Assembly: GCF_014041995.1 (NCBI RefSeq)
Contig: NZ_CP059492.1
Location: 1,674,001 to 1,738,000, forward strand
Reading direction: 5' to 3'
Origin: Changpingibacter yushuensis
Lineage (GTDB): Bacteria > Actinomycetota > Actinomycetes > Actinomycetales > Actinomycetaceae
DNA: 64,000 nt
This document shows positions 17,350-26,133 of the stretch, in pieces. Made by a program: the position numbers and the translations under genes. The notes beneath the pieces were generated by a model. The model was not told where the DNA came from and made no database searches. It saw only the letters and a program-made list of their open reading frames with translations. The number at the start of each line of letters is the position of its first letter. Position 1 is the stretch's first letter.

Positions 17350-20241
17350 TCACGATTGGACGAAGTATGAGTAGAGACTCGGCTGCAGAGGAATCTCCAA
17401 ATCCAGCATCATGGAAACAACGTCCAACGACGTGCCCTGATCGCTGGGCATCGTCTCCTGCCTTGCGTCGCGAGGATGCACCGGTCCGAGGTAGTAGAAG
17501 TCTCGCCCCTCCGCATCATCCTTCTTTGCGAACAAGTGGAGCTTGGTGGCACCACTTGTGATGGTGACAACCTCCGACGATGAGAGCGTTCGCCGACTTC
17601 TTGTGAACCACTTCAATGTTTGGGGATCGACGAACTCGTCCTCATACCTTGTGCTTGCACTGATGCCAACGTTCTTTGCGTACGTGACAAAGATGGGGCA
17701 GGTTCCCGACATTTCGTCGATCTTATACCCATACATGGTCGAGTATTGGTCTGAACTCCAGTTGAGGAGCCGACAGACGTCGCTACGCGAGTACCTCTCA
17801 CCCACTAAGAGATGGCCCGATCCGTTGTATCTGTGCCGAGACAGAAACAGCCCAGTCCTGATCAGATCCTCGACTTCGCTTGTGAAGTAGGAATCCTCAT
17901 TCAGTTCTGTTTCGAATCCGGCAGAGAGCGTGTAAACACCCTTGCGATAGTCAATCAGCGGCTGACTGCCGTACGCTTCCCGCCGCGTCTGTGTGAAGAA
18001 GCTCAAAGCCAAGATGCTGACCACAGTGTTCTCAAGCGCAGACGAACTATCTAGACCAAACCTTGAGTAGATGTTCGCTAACTCTCTCTCAGTGACACGC
18101 TCACCTTGGATGAGAGCATTCAGAAGAACGAGTTCGTGTGGGCGTTTCCCATTCAGTAGCTCACCCGAAAGGAAGTTGAGATAACCTTCTTGCGAAAGTG
18201 ACGGACCCGAAGGAGCAGCCTTGACCTTGTATTGGAAACTCCAGTAATTCTTCTCCTTGGTTGCCATGACCACCGGATCAATCGCATCAAACCTTGCAAA
18301 GTCGTAAAGCTTAGGCGTCGCTCCGATCCTTGCAGACATGTCAAAGAAGGCGCGCTTAAGGTTGGCCAGACTGTTGAGCGAGACGGCCGCTAAGGAGTCC
18401 AGGACTCGTTTTGACGACACCCTGTCAAAGCTGATGCTCGAGACTCCAGCCACCGTGCCCGCAGTATCAGCACGAATGAGCCTCTTGCGTATTACGTCCT
18501 TGTTAAGGGAACTGTCACCTGAGAGTGCAATAGGGATGAGGTAGTTGTTCTTGTAATTCCCGATGAAGTCGATGACTCGCAGGTGATCCTTGCCAGGGCA
18601 CTTGCGCAGGCCACGGCCAAGCTGCTGAGTGAAGATGATTGCCGACTTCGTCTGGCGGAGCATCACGATTTGATTCACGGCCGGGATGTCGATGCCTTCG
18701 TTGAACACATCAACGCTGATGATGTAGTCGAGCTCGCCGGCCTCGAGACGGTCTACTGCCTGATCCCTCGCTAGAATCGAATCGGCTCCGCTCAGCGCAA
18801 TCGTCCGCAGCTGCCTTCCGTTGACGCGCTGCTCATTGAGAAGCGCGGAGAGCTCCCTCGCCTCATCGTTTCGACTGCAGAACATCAATCCCTTGACCTG
18901 GCCTGTGTGTCCATACACCGTCAGCTTCTCCACGAGGTGCCTGACGCGTTCAGTAGCCACCAGTTTGGCCAAATCAGTGGAGTCCTCCACAGTCACACCC
19001 GACGCGTTCACGTAGTCAGTGACTCCGAAGTAGCTGAACGGCACGAGCATCTTGTCTTCAAGTGCCCTAGCAAGCCGTATTTCATAAGCCACGTTGTAAT
19101 CGAACAACTGGAAGATATCGAAGCCATCCATGCGTTCTGGTGTGGCCGTCATTCCCAGAAGAAACGTGGGCGTAAACCACTCGATAATCTGTCTGTAGGT
19201 CTCGGCACCAGCACGATGAACTTCATCAACGAGGACATAGTCGAAGGTGTCTCGCTGAATGGCGCTCAACACGTCGGAGCGCGCCAAGGATTGCACTGTG
19301 GCAAACACGTAGCGGGCATCTAGCCGCTTCTCGTTGCCAGAGAACTTGCAGTAGTCCGACGAATCGCCACCGAGCACGCGGCGAAAATCTGCCATGGCGC
19401 GGTCAAGGATCTGCTCGCGGTGCACCACGAAGAGCATATGTTTGGCAGCGGCTGACTTGACATCGAGGGCAGCCAGAATCGTTTTACCGGTACCGGTTGC
19501 AGAGATAACCAACGCTCGGCGAGCACCAGAGTTGCGCAGGTCTGAAATGGACTCCAAGGCTTCTTGCTGCATAGAGTTCGCGATGATTTCGCCGCGACCA
19601 AACCTATCTAGATCCGCGGATGCGCCCCCTAACCGGCTCCCCGGAGTACGGACCGGAGCAACATATTGCGCGTGGTACTCCTCGAGCCATTCTTGGGTGA
19701 GGGGAACGGCATCGCGGATTTGGCGATCAACGGCCTGCTTGAGCTGCCCAGTGATATCGCCACCTGGCATGGCTGAAAACCGTAAGTTCCACTCCTTGTT
19801 TTCAAGTAGTGCGCCACGGGTGAGATTTGAGCTACCAACAATTGCTGTGGTGATCTCATCCTGTTCAAAGATGTAGCCTTTTGCGTGAAACGAGCCCTTG
19901 TGGTCTGGATAGATCAGAACCTCTATGTTGTCCAGAGCGAGGAGTTCTCTGAAGACCTCTGGAGAGTTGAAACCTAAGTACGTTCCCGTGACTATCCGGC
20001 CCGTGCCTGTGAAATCGAGGAGGTGTTGCTTGAGCAACGCCAACGCGCTCGGCGCCACAAACGCCACCGAGAAATCGAACCGGTTGGACCTGCGCATCTC
20101 CTTGAGGATTGCGTACAACATCGTGTTCTCATTCTCATTTTCGATGAGAACCGGGTTGTAGAGCTGCATGGAAGCGGTATGTGCATCCATAAACCCAAAT
20201 GCTGTATCAGAGCTCAGCGCAGATTCGGTAGAAGAGGTCAT
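17350..20241 (-). CDS. PLD-nuclease / DEAD-helicase / DUF3427 protein
   Basis: A 963-residue fusion. Residues about 25-175 are a phospholipase D-like nuclease domain with one HKD-type motif (FHAKGYIF about 118, SSNLTRG). Then a superfamily 2 helicase: Walker A SATGTGKT (about 247-254), DEVH box (about 339-342), MTATPERMDG, and motif VI QQLGRGLRKCPGK. The C-terminal third is DUF3427-like (RYSRSDVCRLLNW, FYYLGPVHP). ATG at 20241 overlaps the stop of the upstream NUDIX gene as ATGA. This architecture with a NUDIX partner recurs in bacteria and suggests nucleic-acid processing, possibly repair or phage defence; the role is inference. Confidence 0.88.
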   Translation of the reverse strand: MTSSTESALSSDTAFGFMDAHTASMQLYNPVLIENENENTMLYAILKEMRRSNRFDFSVAFVAPSALALLKQHLLDFTGTGRIVTGTYLGFNSPEVFRELLALDNIEVLIYPDHKGSFHAKGYIFEQDEITTAIVGSSNLTRGALLENKEWNLRFSAMPGGDITGQLKQAVDRQIRDAVPLTQEWLEEYHAQYVAPVRTPGSRLGGASADLDRFGRGEIIANSMQQEALESISDLRNSGARRALVISATGTGKTILAALDVKSAAAKHMLFVVHREQILDRAMADFRRVLGGDSSDYCKFSGNEKRLDARYVFATVQSLARSDVLSAIQRDTFDYVLVDEVHRAGAETYRQIIEWFTPTFLLGMTATPERMDGFDIFQLFDYNVAYEIRLARALEDKMLVPFSYFGVTDYVNASGVTVEDSTDLAKLVATERVRHLVEKLTVYGHTGQVKGLMFCSRNDEARELSALLNEQRVNGRQLRTIALSGADSILARDQAVDRLEAGELDYIISVDVFNEGIDIPAVNQIVMLRQTKSAIIFTQQLGRGLRKCPGKDHLRVIDFIGNYKNNYLIPIALSGDSSLNKDVIRKRLIRADTAGTVAGVSSISFDRVSSKRVLDSLAAVSLNSLANLKRAFFDMSARIGATPKLYDFARFDAIDPVVMATKEKNYWSFQYKVKAAPSGPSLSQEGYLNFLSGELLNGKRPHELVLLNALIQGERVTERELANIYSRFGLDSSSALENTVVSILALSFFTQTRREAYGSQPLIDYRKGVYTLSAGFETELNEDSYFTSEVEDLIRTGLFLSRHRYNGSGHLLVGERYSRSDVCRLLNWSSDQYSTMYGYKIDEMSGTCPIFVTYAKNVGISASTRYEDEFVDPQTLKWFTRSRRTLSSSEVVTITSGATKLHLFAKKDDAEGRDFYYLGPVHPRDARQETMPSDQGTSLDVVSMMLDLEIPLQPSLYSYFVQS

Positions 20242-20648
20242 TGGAGAAGCTTCATTACCGATTCGACTGCGGGAACATCTGCTGGAGCCCACTCCAGATC
20301 ATCAAGTTGTGCAGTGGGAACCCATCGAATTTCAGAGTGCTCGGTCAGGTGAGGCGCATCGCCATTCATCGTGCATAAGAACGTCGTCAGATGCACCACA
20401 CCGAAGTCGTATTCGTACTCGGTGGATTCAACCAGCTGGCCGACCTCAACGTGGCACCGCAGCTCTTCCATGAGCTCACGGCGCAGAGCATCTTGTGGCG
20501 TTTCTCCCGCCTCCACCTTCCCACCGGGGAACTCCCACATGCCGGGTAGCGACATGTGCTCACTTCTCCGAGCGGCAAAGACATTCCCACCGTCCACGAT
20601 CACGGCCCCCACTACTGTGATGCGCTTCTTTACGTGTTCTGTGGTCAT
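20238..20648 (-). CDS. NUDIX (MutT-like) nucleotide pyrophosphohydrolase
   Basis: 136 residues. Complete Nudix box: GGKVEAGETPQDALRRELMEEL (split here as GGKVEAGE, then RELMEE about 45-62), preceded by EFP as in MutT. Start motif KKRITVVGAVI is typical of '(deoxy)nucleoside triphosphate pyrophosphohydrolase'. ATG at 20648 follows GGAAGGAA. It overlaps the helicase gene by ATGA, so the two proteins are probably made together. Cleans oxidised or unusual NTPs in the family; substrate here unknown. Confidence 0.9.
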   Translation of the reverse strand: MTTEHVKKRITVVGAVIVDGGNVFAARRSEHMSLPGMWEFPGGKVEAGETPQDALRRELMEELRCHVEVGQLVESTEYEYDFGVVHLTTFLCTMNGDAPHLTEHSEIRWVPTAQLDDLEWAPADVPAVESVMKLLQ

Positions 20649-20838
20649 GCTTTGAGTTCCTTCCAAGATGTTCGTGCCCAGGATAGCGCAATGGATCAAC
20701 TCCTTATCCGCAAAGAACGTGAGCAGCGGGCACCTGATCCATGGTCCACAGAGTCCTGCGGTTGCGGAAAACAGATGCACGGCACATAGGAAAGATTCTA
20801 GGTATCAGCCCGAACAGATGGTGGTCTAAGCAAGAGGA

Positions 20839-20867
20839 GCGGGCACATCATGCGTTGATGAGCCCGC
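20839..20867 (-). terminator. Hairpin terminator after spxB
   Basis: GCGGGC (20839-20844) pairs with GCCCGC (20862-20867); inside, CATCA pairs with TGATG around a 5-base loop, giving an 11-bp stem with one mismatch. It lies 19 bases past the spxB stop. Confidence 0.7.
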
Positions 20868-20885
20868 CCCACGCCTACTTCCCCA

Positions 20886-22622
20886 CTACTTGGCCTGCTC
20901 CATCCAGTAATCAAGGGCCCTGAGATCCTCAGCCTCGTACTTGGCCTGGAACTCCTTCACGGCCTCCGGATCATCGTGGTCGGAGAGGTGCATGTACATC
21001 GTGGTAAACGGCATGTCACCGGTAATGTTGACGTCGATAACACTCGGCTTGTCGAGTTTCTTAGCAGCTTCGAACGCTGCTCGCGCCTCGTCCAGAGTGT
21101 TCACCGAATACCCGACGGCACCCATACCTTCGCCGACCTTGGCCCAATCCGCATCTTGAATCAGCACGCCTGATAACGGCTGATGAGAATCATCGCGCTG
21201 CTCGGCCTCGATGAACCCCAAGGTGCGGTTTGAGAACACCACGTTGATAACGGGCAAGTTGTACTTCACTTGAGTGAGGATCTCCTCGTTCAGCATTGCA
21301 AAGCCACCATCACCGGAGAGGGTCCACACACGGCGATCCGGGTACTCTGCCTTGGCAGCTATACCTGCGGGTACCGCGAAGCCCATAGTGGCGTATTTGC
21401 CAGAAGTCGCCCACTTGTTGTTCGGTGTCAGATGAGCGAGCCGGGCAAAGTTGATATTGACGTTACCGACATCAACCAAAAAGACGTCGTCGGGCTTGGA
21501 AACCTCGTTCAACAGATGGAAGATCGGTTCCACTCGAAGTGGCGTACGTGAATCATTCGCAAAGGTAGTCAACCATTCCTCCCAGTTCTGCTTGTTTGCA
21601 AGGCTGGCGCGGTAGAACGCGGTGCCCGGCAACTCGGGGCTGGCGTCAATGAGGGCGCGCAACGCCACCTTGGCATCGGCAAGAATAGAGAGCTCATCTG
21701 CAAAGCGCTTTCCGAACTTCTGAGCGTCCACATCGATCTGGATGATCTTCTGATGAGAGTTCACAAGTTTCGAAGCGAACGGCATGTCATTGCCCACCCA
21801 CACAATGACGTCCGCAGCGCTCAAGGCTTCAACGGCAGGTTTGGTGGCCACTCGGCCAGCTGAACCTAGGAAGGCTGGGAAATCATCCGCAATACTCCCC
21901 TTGCTTGGGTGAGTGGAGATGAGTGGCAACTTGAGCTTTGAGGAGAGCTCCAGAAGCTCATCATGGGCGTTCCGAGCACCCATTCCAAAGTAGACCAGCG
22001 GCCGATCGGCTTGAGATAGGAGTTCTACGGCCTGCTCAATCTTGGAGGCTACAGGAAGCGGGTAGACGGGATCCGAGTAGTAGTTCGCGGAAGTTGGGAC
22101 GGCCGCATCGATCTCTTCCCACGCCAGATCCTTTGGGATGGTTACTACTGCGGGGCCGCGATGTGCGTACGCCTGACGAATAGCTTCGTCAATGAGCTTG
22201 GGAAGGCCCGCCGCCGTGGTTGCCGTGCGATTGTAGACTGCCACATCGTCAAAGATAGGCCCCTCGTCCATCGCCTGGAAGTAGTCAATGTTCATGAATG
22301 CCTGCGGCACTTGGCCGACCAAAGCGAGGACTGGCACACGATCCTCACGCGCATCGTATAAGCCGTTGAGAAGGTGAATCGCACCCGGCCCGGCAGATCC
22401 AAACATGACGCCAACTCGCCCGGTCAGCTTCGCCTCAGCCGAGGCAGCGAGCGATCCAGCCTCCTCATGACGGACCTGAATGAAATCGAGATTATCCTTC
22501 TCAAGGTGGATCGCGTTCATCATCGAATCAAACGATCCTCCAGGCAAGCCGTAAATGCGCTTTACTCCCCAGCTTTCAATAACCTTAAGTACTACTTGAC
22601 CTGCTTGCGCCTTCTCGGACAT
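20886..22622 (-). CDS. spxB: Pyruvate oxidase (thiamine-diphosphate, FAD)
   Basis: 578 residues, the full length of SpxB/Pox enzymes, which turn pyruvate, phosphate and oxygen into acetyl phosphate, CO2 and H2O2. Visible: catalytic Glu in RHEEAGSLAAS (about 50-60), FAD/central domain, and the ThDP-binding SGDGGFAMLNEE...FSNRTLG block. A quinone-dependent PoxB-type alternative exists, but the length and the absence of a membrane-binding C-terminal helix favour the oxygen-dependent enzyme. Two tandem ATGs; AGGAG spacing favours the second (22622). Preceded by a mycoredoxin gene on the same strand. Confidence 0.88.
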   Translation of the reverse strand: MSEKAQAGQVVLKVIESWGVKRIYGLPGGSFDSMMNAIHLEKDNLDFIQVRHEEAGSLAASAEAKLTGRVGVMFGSAGPGAIHLLNGLYDAREDRVPVLALVGQVPQAFMNIDYFQAMDEGPIFDDVAVYNRTATTAAGLPKLIDEAIRQAYAHRGPAVVTIPKDLAWEEIDAAVPTSANYYSDPVYPLPVASKIEQAVELLSQADRPLVYFGMGARNAHDELLELSSKLKLPLISTHPSKGSIADDFPAFLGSAGRVATKPAVEALSAADVIVWVGNDMPFASKLVNSHQKIIQIDVDAQKFGKRFADELSILADAKVALRALIDASPELPGTAFYRASLANKQNWEEWLTTFANDSRTPLRVEPIFHLLNEVSKPDDVFLVDVGNVNINFARLAHLTPNNKWATSGKYATMGFAVPAGIAAKAEYPDRRVWTLSGDGGFAMLNEEILTQVKYNLPVINVVFSNRTLGFIEAEQRDDSHQPLSGVLIQDADWAKVGEGMGAVGYSVNTLDEARAAFEAAKKLDKPSVIDVNITGDMPFTTMYMHLSDHDDPEAVKEFQAKYEAEDLRALDYWMEQAK

Positions 22623-22768
22623 CATGTCTCCTGTTTTCTTGTGGGGCGTTGGCGGTTGCCTTCCGCAACCTTGCGATGGATCTCATCGCGCCTTCCGCGA
22701 CCCACTCAGGAGAACTTAGTTAATACTTTAACTATTCCGGTATGTGATCGGCAGGACAACCTCGGGCC

Positions 22769-23056
22769 TCACTCAGAATAAAGGCCAAGTTCCACCACTT
22801 TAGCCCTGAGTTCAGCATTGCTTGGCTCCACTTGGAAAGTGCCATCAGCAAACTGCAGAACCGGGATGTGCTTCTGCCCGCTGATTGCTGTGGCGCGCTC
22901 GGGAGCGCCATCTTCTGACTCAAGATCATGGTAGATATACGTGACCCCGAGTTCGTCAAGAAGTTTCTTGGAGCGACGGCAGTCCGTGCACCAATCCGCG
23001 CCGTAAAACTCAATTCCCTCTGATGTGCCTGAAGCCTGCGCCGTTGAGTCGCTCAT
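22769..23056 (-). CDS. Mycoredoxin-like glutaredoxin
   Basis: 95 residues with a thioredoxin fold: redox motif WCTDC (C23, C26 approx.), cis-Pro in KHIPVLQFADG, and no transmembrane part. The CxxC with the preceding EFYGADW and the C-terminal NAELRAKVVELGL match actinobacterial mycoredoxin-1, which reduces mycothiol mixed disulfides. Its position directly upstream of an H2O2-forming pyruvate oxidase fits thiol protection. Probably same transcript or independent; the 146-base gap could contain a promoter for spxB. Confidence 0.88.
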   Translation of the reverse strand: MSDSTAQASGTSEGIEFYGADWCTDCRRSKKLLDELGVTYIYHDLESEDGAPERATAISGQKHIPVLQFADGTFQVEPSNAELRAKVVELGLYSE

Positions 23057-23153
23057 GGATAGTCCTTCCTCAAGGATGTGATCTTGTCACGTAAACTCTC
23101 ACTAAAAACTACGCTTTCGAGAGTCAATTCATTCCCAACCGAAAGGCTTACTG

Positions 23154-23471
23154 ATGCTCATCACAACAACCAATAGCGTTGAAGGCCACCCCGTTGCGGC
23201 CTATCTTGGCATTGTCAACGGCGAAACCATTGCCGGAATCAACGTCCTGAAGGACATCGGAGCAGGTTTCCGCAACGTATTTGGCGGCCGCAGCGCGGGA
23301 TACGAAGATGAACTCATTGCAGCGCGCGATTCAGCAATTGGAGAAATGGAGCAACGTGCCGCGAGCATCGGCGCCGACGCAGTCGTCGGCTTCCGATTCG
23401 ATTACGAGGTACTCGGACAAGGAAACATGTTGATGGTGGTTGCTACCGGAACAGCCGTGCGGCTTTCCTAA
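23154..23471 (+). CDS. YbjQ/UPF0145 family protein
   Basis: 105 residues, the normal length of the YbjQ family, which forms a pentameric beta-rich fold. Family markers: TTTNSVEG at the N terminus, the [17 protein letters not shown] block in the middle, and [14 protein letters not shown] plus the VVATGTAV strand at the end. Biochemical function is unknown (annotated as heavy-metal-binding in databases on weak ground). Divergent from the mycoredoxin gene; followed by a strong bidirectional hairpin. Confidence 0.9.
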   Translation: MLITTTNSVEGHPVAAYLGIVNGETIAGINVLKDIGAGFRNVFGGRSAGYEDELIAARDSAIGEMEQRAASIGADAVVGFRFDYEVLGQGNMLMVVATGTAVRLS

Positions 23472-23535
23472 GCGCACAGGAAACACTCGAGCACGTGGTG
23501 ATGTGTACCAACATCGCCACAAGGTGTCTCAACGT

Positions 23536-23571
23536 GGTTGGGGTTGACGCCCAAAGGCCTCGACCCCAACC
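23536..23571. terminator. Bidirectional hairpin between ybjQ-like gene and gluA
   Basis: 16-base arms (23536-23551 and 23556-23571) pair at 14 of 16 positions around a 4-base loop. It sits between two converging genes and can stop both. Confidence 0.75.
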
Positions 23572-23581
23572 TCAGCACTAC

Positions 23582-24370
23582 TCATTCATGCCACGAAATC
23601 ATCGATAAGAAGTTCCTCGCGCGCTCTGTCTTGGGAGATGAGAAGAACTCCGCGGGCGGCGTATCTTCGAGGATTTCGCCGTCATTCATGAAGATGATCC
23701 GATCCGCCACATCGCGCGCAAACGCCATTTCATGTGTCACGATCACCATCGTCATACCGTCTTTGGCTAACCCTTGCATAACATCCAAGACTTCTTGGAC
23801 CATTTCGGGATCCAGGGCGGAAGTCGGTTCATCGAAGAGCAACGCCTTGGGCTTCATGGCAAGCGCGCGGGCAATAGCGACACGTTGCTGCTGACCTCCT
23901 GAAAGCTGCGCGGGGAACTTGTGGATGTGATCAGTCAGCCCCACTCGAGTCAGAAGAGCTCGGGCAAGTTCCTCCGCATCCTTCGGCTTCATCTTGCGAA
24001 CTTTGATCGGACCCAGAGTTACGTTCTGAAGAACTGTCTTATTTGAGAAGAGGTTAAAGGATTGGAACACCATTCCCACCTCGGCTCGGAACTTTGCCAG
24101 CGCCCGGCCTTCCTTAGGAATCTCCTTGTCATCGATAAGGATTGCTCCGCTTTCGATGTCCTCAAGGCGATTGATAGTGCGGCAGAGGGTGGACTTGCCC
24201 GAACCCGATGGGCCAATGACAACAACAACTTCGCCCGCGTGCACGGTAAGGTTCGTGCCCTTGAGGACATGGAGCGAACCAAAGTGTTTATTGACGTTGA
24301 CCAGTTCGATCATTTTCGACGACGGATCCGCGGCTGGGACTTCAAACGCTTCTTCAGTGTTGTTTGCCAT
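23582..24370 (-). CDS. gluA: Glutamate/amino-acid ABC importer, ATP-binding subunit
   Basis: 262 residues, polar amino acid (GlnQ/GluA) class. Walker A GPSGSGKST (about 52-60), Q-loop MVFQSFNLF, signature LSGGQQQRVAIARALA, Walker B LLFDEPTSALDPE, H-loop VTHEM. It is the last gene of a four-gene set (gluB, gluC, gluD, gluA on the minus strand) but separated from gluD by 162 bases containing a strong hairpin, so its expression may be partly independent. Glutamate as substrate is inferred from the binding protein. Confidence 0.92.
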   Translation of the reverse strand: MANNTEEAFEVPAADPSSKMIELVNVNKHFGSLHVLKGTNLTVHAGEVVVVIGPSGSGKSTLCRTINRLEDIESGAILIDDKEIPKEGRALAKFRAEVGMVFQSFNLFSNKTVLQNVTLGPIKVRKMKPKDAEELARALLTRVGLTDHIHKFPAQLSGGQQQRVAIARALAMKPKALLFDEPTSALDPEMVQEVLDVMQGLAKDGMTMVIVTHEMAFARDVADRIIFMNDGEILEDTPPAEFFSSPKTERARNFLSMISWHE

Positions 24371-24456
24371 GAAATGACTCTACGCAACGAATATTTCCGC
24401 CGATTGTGCCCTGTGTGTCCGCTGTGTAACAGTTGCAGATTTCACTCGGAAAGAGA

Positions 24457-24490
24457 GGATCCCGCGGTCCACTATGGCACCGCGGGATCC
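24457..24490 (-). terminator. Intercistronic hairpin between gluD and gluA
   Basis: 12-bp perfect stem (GGATCCCGCGGT at 24457-24468 with its complement at 24479-24490) and 10-base loop, in the gap inside the importer operon. Could attenuate or process the transcript. Confidence 0.6.
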
Positions 24491-24532
24491 GTGCCCGAGA
24501 CGCAGGAGCACCGGGCAGATCGTGGGGAGATG

Positions 24533-25387
24533 CTACACAGGAACGCTCACCTGCGCGGGCATTTGTGCCATTCTTCCAGCGGCTCGGTTACTGCCGCGCT
24601 TCGCTAGCCACTTAGCAAACTGCGCTAGAGCATTGTTAATAATGATGAAGATAATTGCGGCAACAATGAGCGCCGGAAGGAGGTTGGCCTCTGTAGATCC
24701 GAGAAGTCGAGCTTGGCGGAGCAGTTCGGGATAGTTCACCAAGTACCCGAGGCCCGTGTCCTTCAAGATGATCACTAGTTGGCTGACAAACGACGGAAGC
24801 ATTGCGGCTACCGCCTGGGGTAGCTCTATGTAGATGCGGCTGCGGCTGGGTGTTAGGCCAATCGCCAGCGCTGCTTCACGCTGTCCCTTCGGCAGACCGG
24901 CTATTCCGCTCCGCACTAGTTCGGCCATGACCGAGCTGTTGTAGAGAGTCAGGCCAAGTACTACAGCCATGAACGGCGCATTCGAGGCATCAATGTACTC
25001 AGAGGAAGCGAGCAGCGCATATGCAAACAACATCATGATGAGCACAGGGATTGCGCGGAACAGCTCCACAAAGACCGTTGAGGCAGCCCGAATCAGGCGA
25101 TTGTGACTCGAGCGTCCCAAGCCCATGATGACTCCCAGAGCACTGGCACACAGCACTGAGAGTGCGGCAGCCTTGAGTGTGGAGACCAGACCCGGAAGCA
25201 AGAAGTACTGCCACGTATTGAGAGTGAAGATGGGAAGCCACTTTGCTGGTGCAAGCTGCCCCCGTCCGTATAGTCCCACCACGATCCAGACGAAGAAGGC
25301 AACAACCAAAAGCACGCCAATAACGTTGGCAACTCGAATTCGGCGCTGACCCTTGGGACCTGGCGCGTCAAAGAGACGTGGATTCAT
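24533..25387 (-). CDS. gluD: Glutamate ABC importer, permease 2
   Basis: 284 residues. After a short cytosolic N terminus with the basic stretch RRIRVANVIG come a first membrane span (VLLVVAFFVWIVVGL) and the standard BPD_transp_1 permease core with the EAA loop (QREAALAIGLTPSRSRIYIELPQA). ATG at 25387 overlaps the stop of gluC as ATGA, so the two permeases are coupled. Matches GluD-type subunits, which are longer than GluC at the N terminus. Inner-membrane location. Confidence 0.9.
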   Translation of the reverse strand: MNPRLFDAPGPKGQRRIRVANVIGVLLVVAFFVWIVVGLYGRGQLAPAKWLPIFTLNTWQYFLLPGLVSTLKAAALSVLCASALGVIMGLGRSSHNRLIRAASTVFVELFRAIPVLIMMLFAYALLASSEYIDASNAPFMAVVLGLTLYNSSVMAELVRSGIAGLPKGQREAALAIGLTPSRSRIYIELPQAVAAMLPSFVSQLVIILKDTGLGYLVNYPELLRQARLLGSTEANLLPALIVAAIIFIIINNALAQFAKWLAKRGSNRAAGRMAQMPAQVSVPV

Positions 25388-26073
25388 CGTGCCACCACCA
25401 ACTTCTTTGAGAGATATGTAAAGAGCATCCCAACCGGCAGAACAATGATGGTCCACCCGAATGCGATGATGAGGAAGATGGAGAATAGGAGGTCCGGGCG
25501 GAACTCAAGCATGGCACTGAGCACGGATGCGGCTTGAAACACACCAGCCGCTTGGGCCACAGTGGTGTTCTTCGCCAATGCCACAACCGTGTTGCCAATG
25601 GGTGCGATTGACCCGCGCAGCATCTGAGGAGCAACAACTTGGCTGATAATCTGACCAAAGTTCATTCCAATGGATCGGGCAGCCTCGATTTGCCCCACAG
25701 GAATTGTGTTGAAGCCTGAGTACAGCGACTCGCTGAAGAACGATGCCGTGTAGAGGGAGAGCCCTAGCACAGCCAAGCGGAAGCTGTTTACGGCTATGAA
25801 CGTTGGGCTCGATGAGTCAGCCAACTCCACTCCAAGCTGGCCCCACAGGCCAAGCGAGCAACCCAAGATGATGAGAGTCAAGGGGATGCTTCGCACGATC
25901 GAAACATATAGGTTGCCAGCCGTTCGGAAACTTGGGACAGGCGAAATGCGCATGATGGTCAGGACTGCACCGAGCACGAATGCCAAGATTCCAGCTAGAA
26001 CCGTCAGCTGGATGTTCACCCAAAACGCCTCGATGATGTCGAACTGACCGAACAGCTCCTGTAATGCACTCAT
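25384..26073 (-). CDS. gluC: Glutamate ABC importer, permease 1
   Basis: 229 residues, about five membrane spans, HisM/GluC class. The N terminus FDIIEAFWVNIQLTVLAGI is typical of GluC; the EAA loop is QIEAARSIGMNFGQIISQVVAPQ. GGAGG lies upstream of the ATG at 26073. It follows gluB after 60 bases that hold a strong GC hairpin, and overlaps gluD by four bases. Confidence 0.9.
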   Translation of the reverse strand: MSALQELFGQFDIIEAFWVNIQLTVLAGILAFVLGAVLTIMRISPVPSFRTAGNLYVSIVRSIPLTLIILGCSLGLWGQLGVELADSSSPTFIAVNSFRLAVLGLSLYTASFFSESLYSGFNTIPVGQIEAARSIGMNFGQIISQVVAPQMLRGSIAPIGNTVVALAKNTTVAQAAGVFQAASVLSAMLEFRPDLLFSIFLIIAFGWTIIVLPVGMLFTYLSKKLVVAR

Positions 26074-26092
26074 AGGGAACCTCCAACTCAGC

Positions 26093-26121
26093 CCGGCGGA
26101 GGGGAGACTCCCCTCCGCCGG
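26093..26121 (-). terminator. GC-rich hairpin between gluB and gluC
   Basis: 13-bp perfect stem (26093-26105 with 26109-26121) with a 3-base loop immediately after the binding-protein gene. Such elements commonly stabilise the upstream mRNA or partly terminate, giving more binding protein than permease. Confidence 0.7.
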
Positions 26122-26133
26122 ATCTACATCCGA

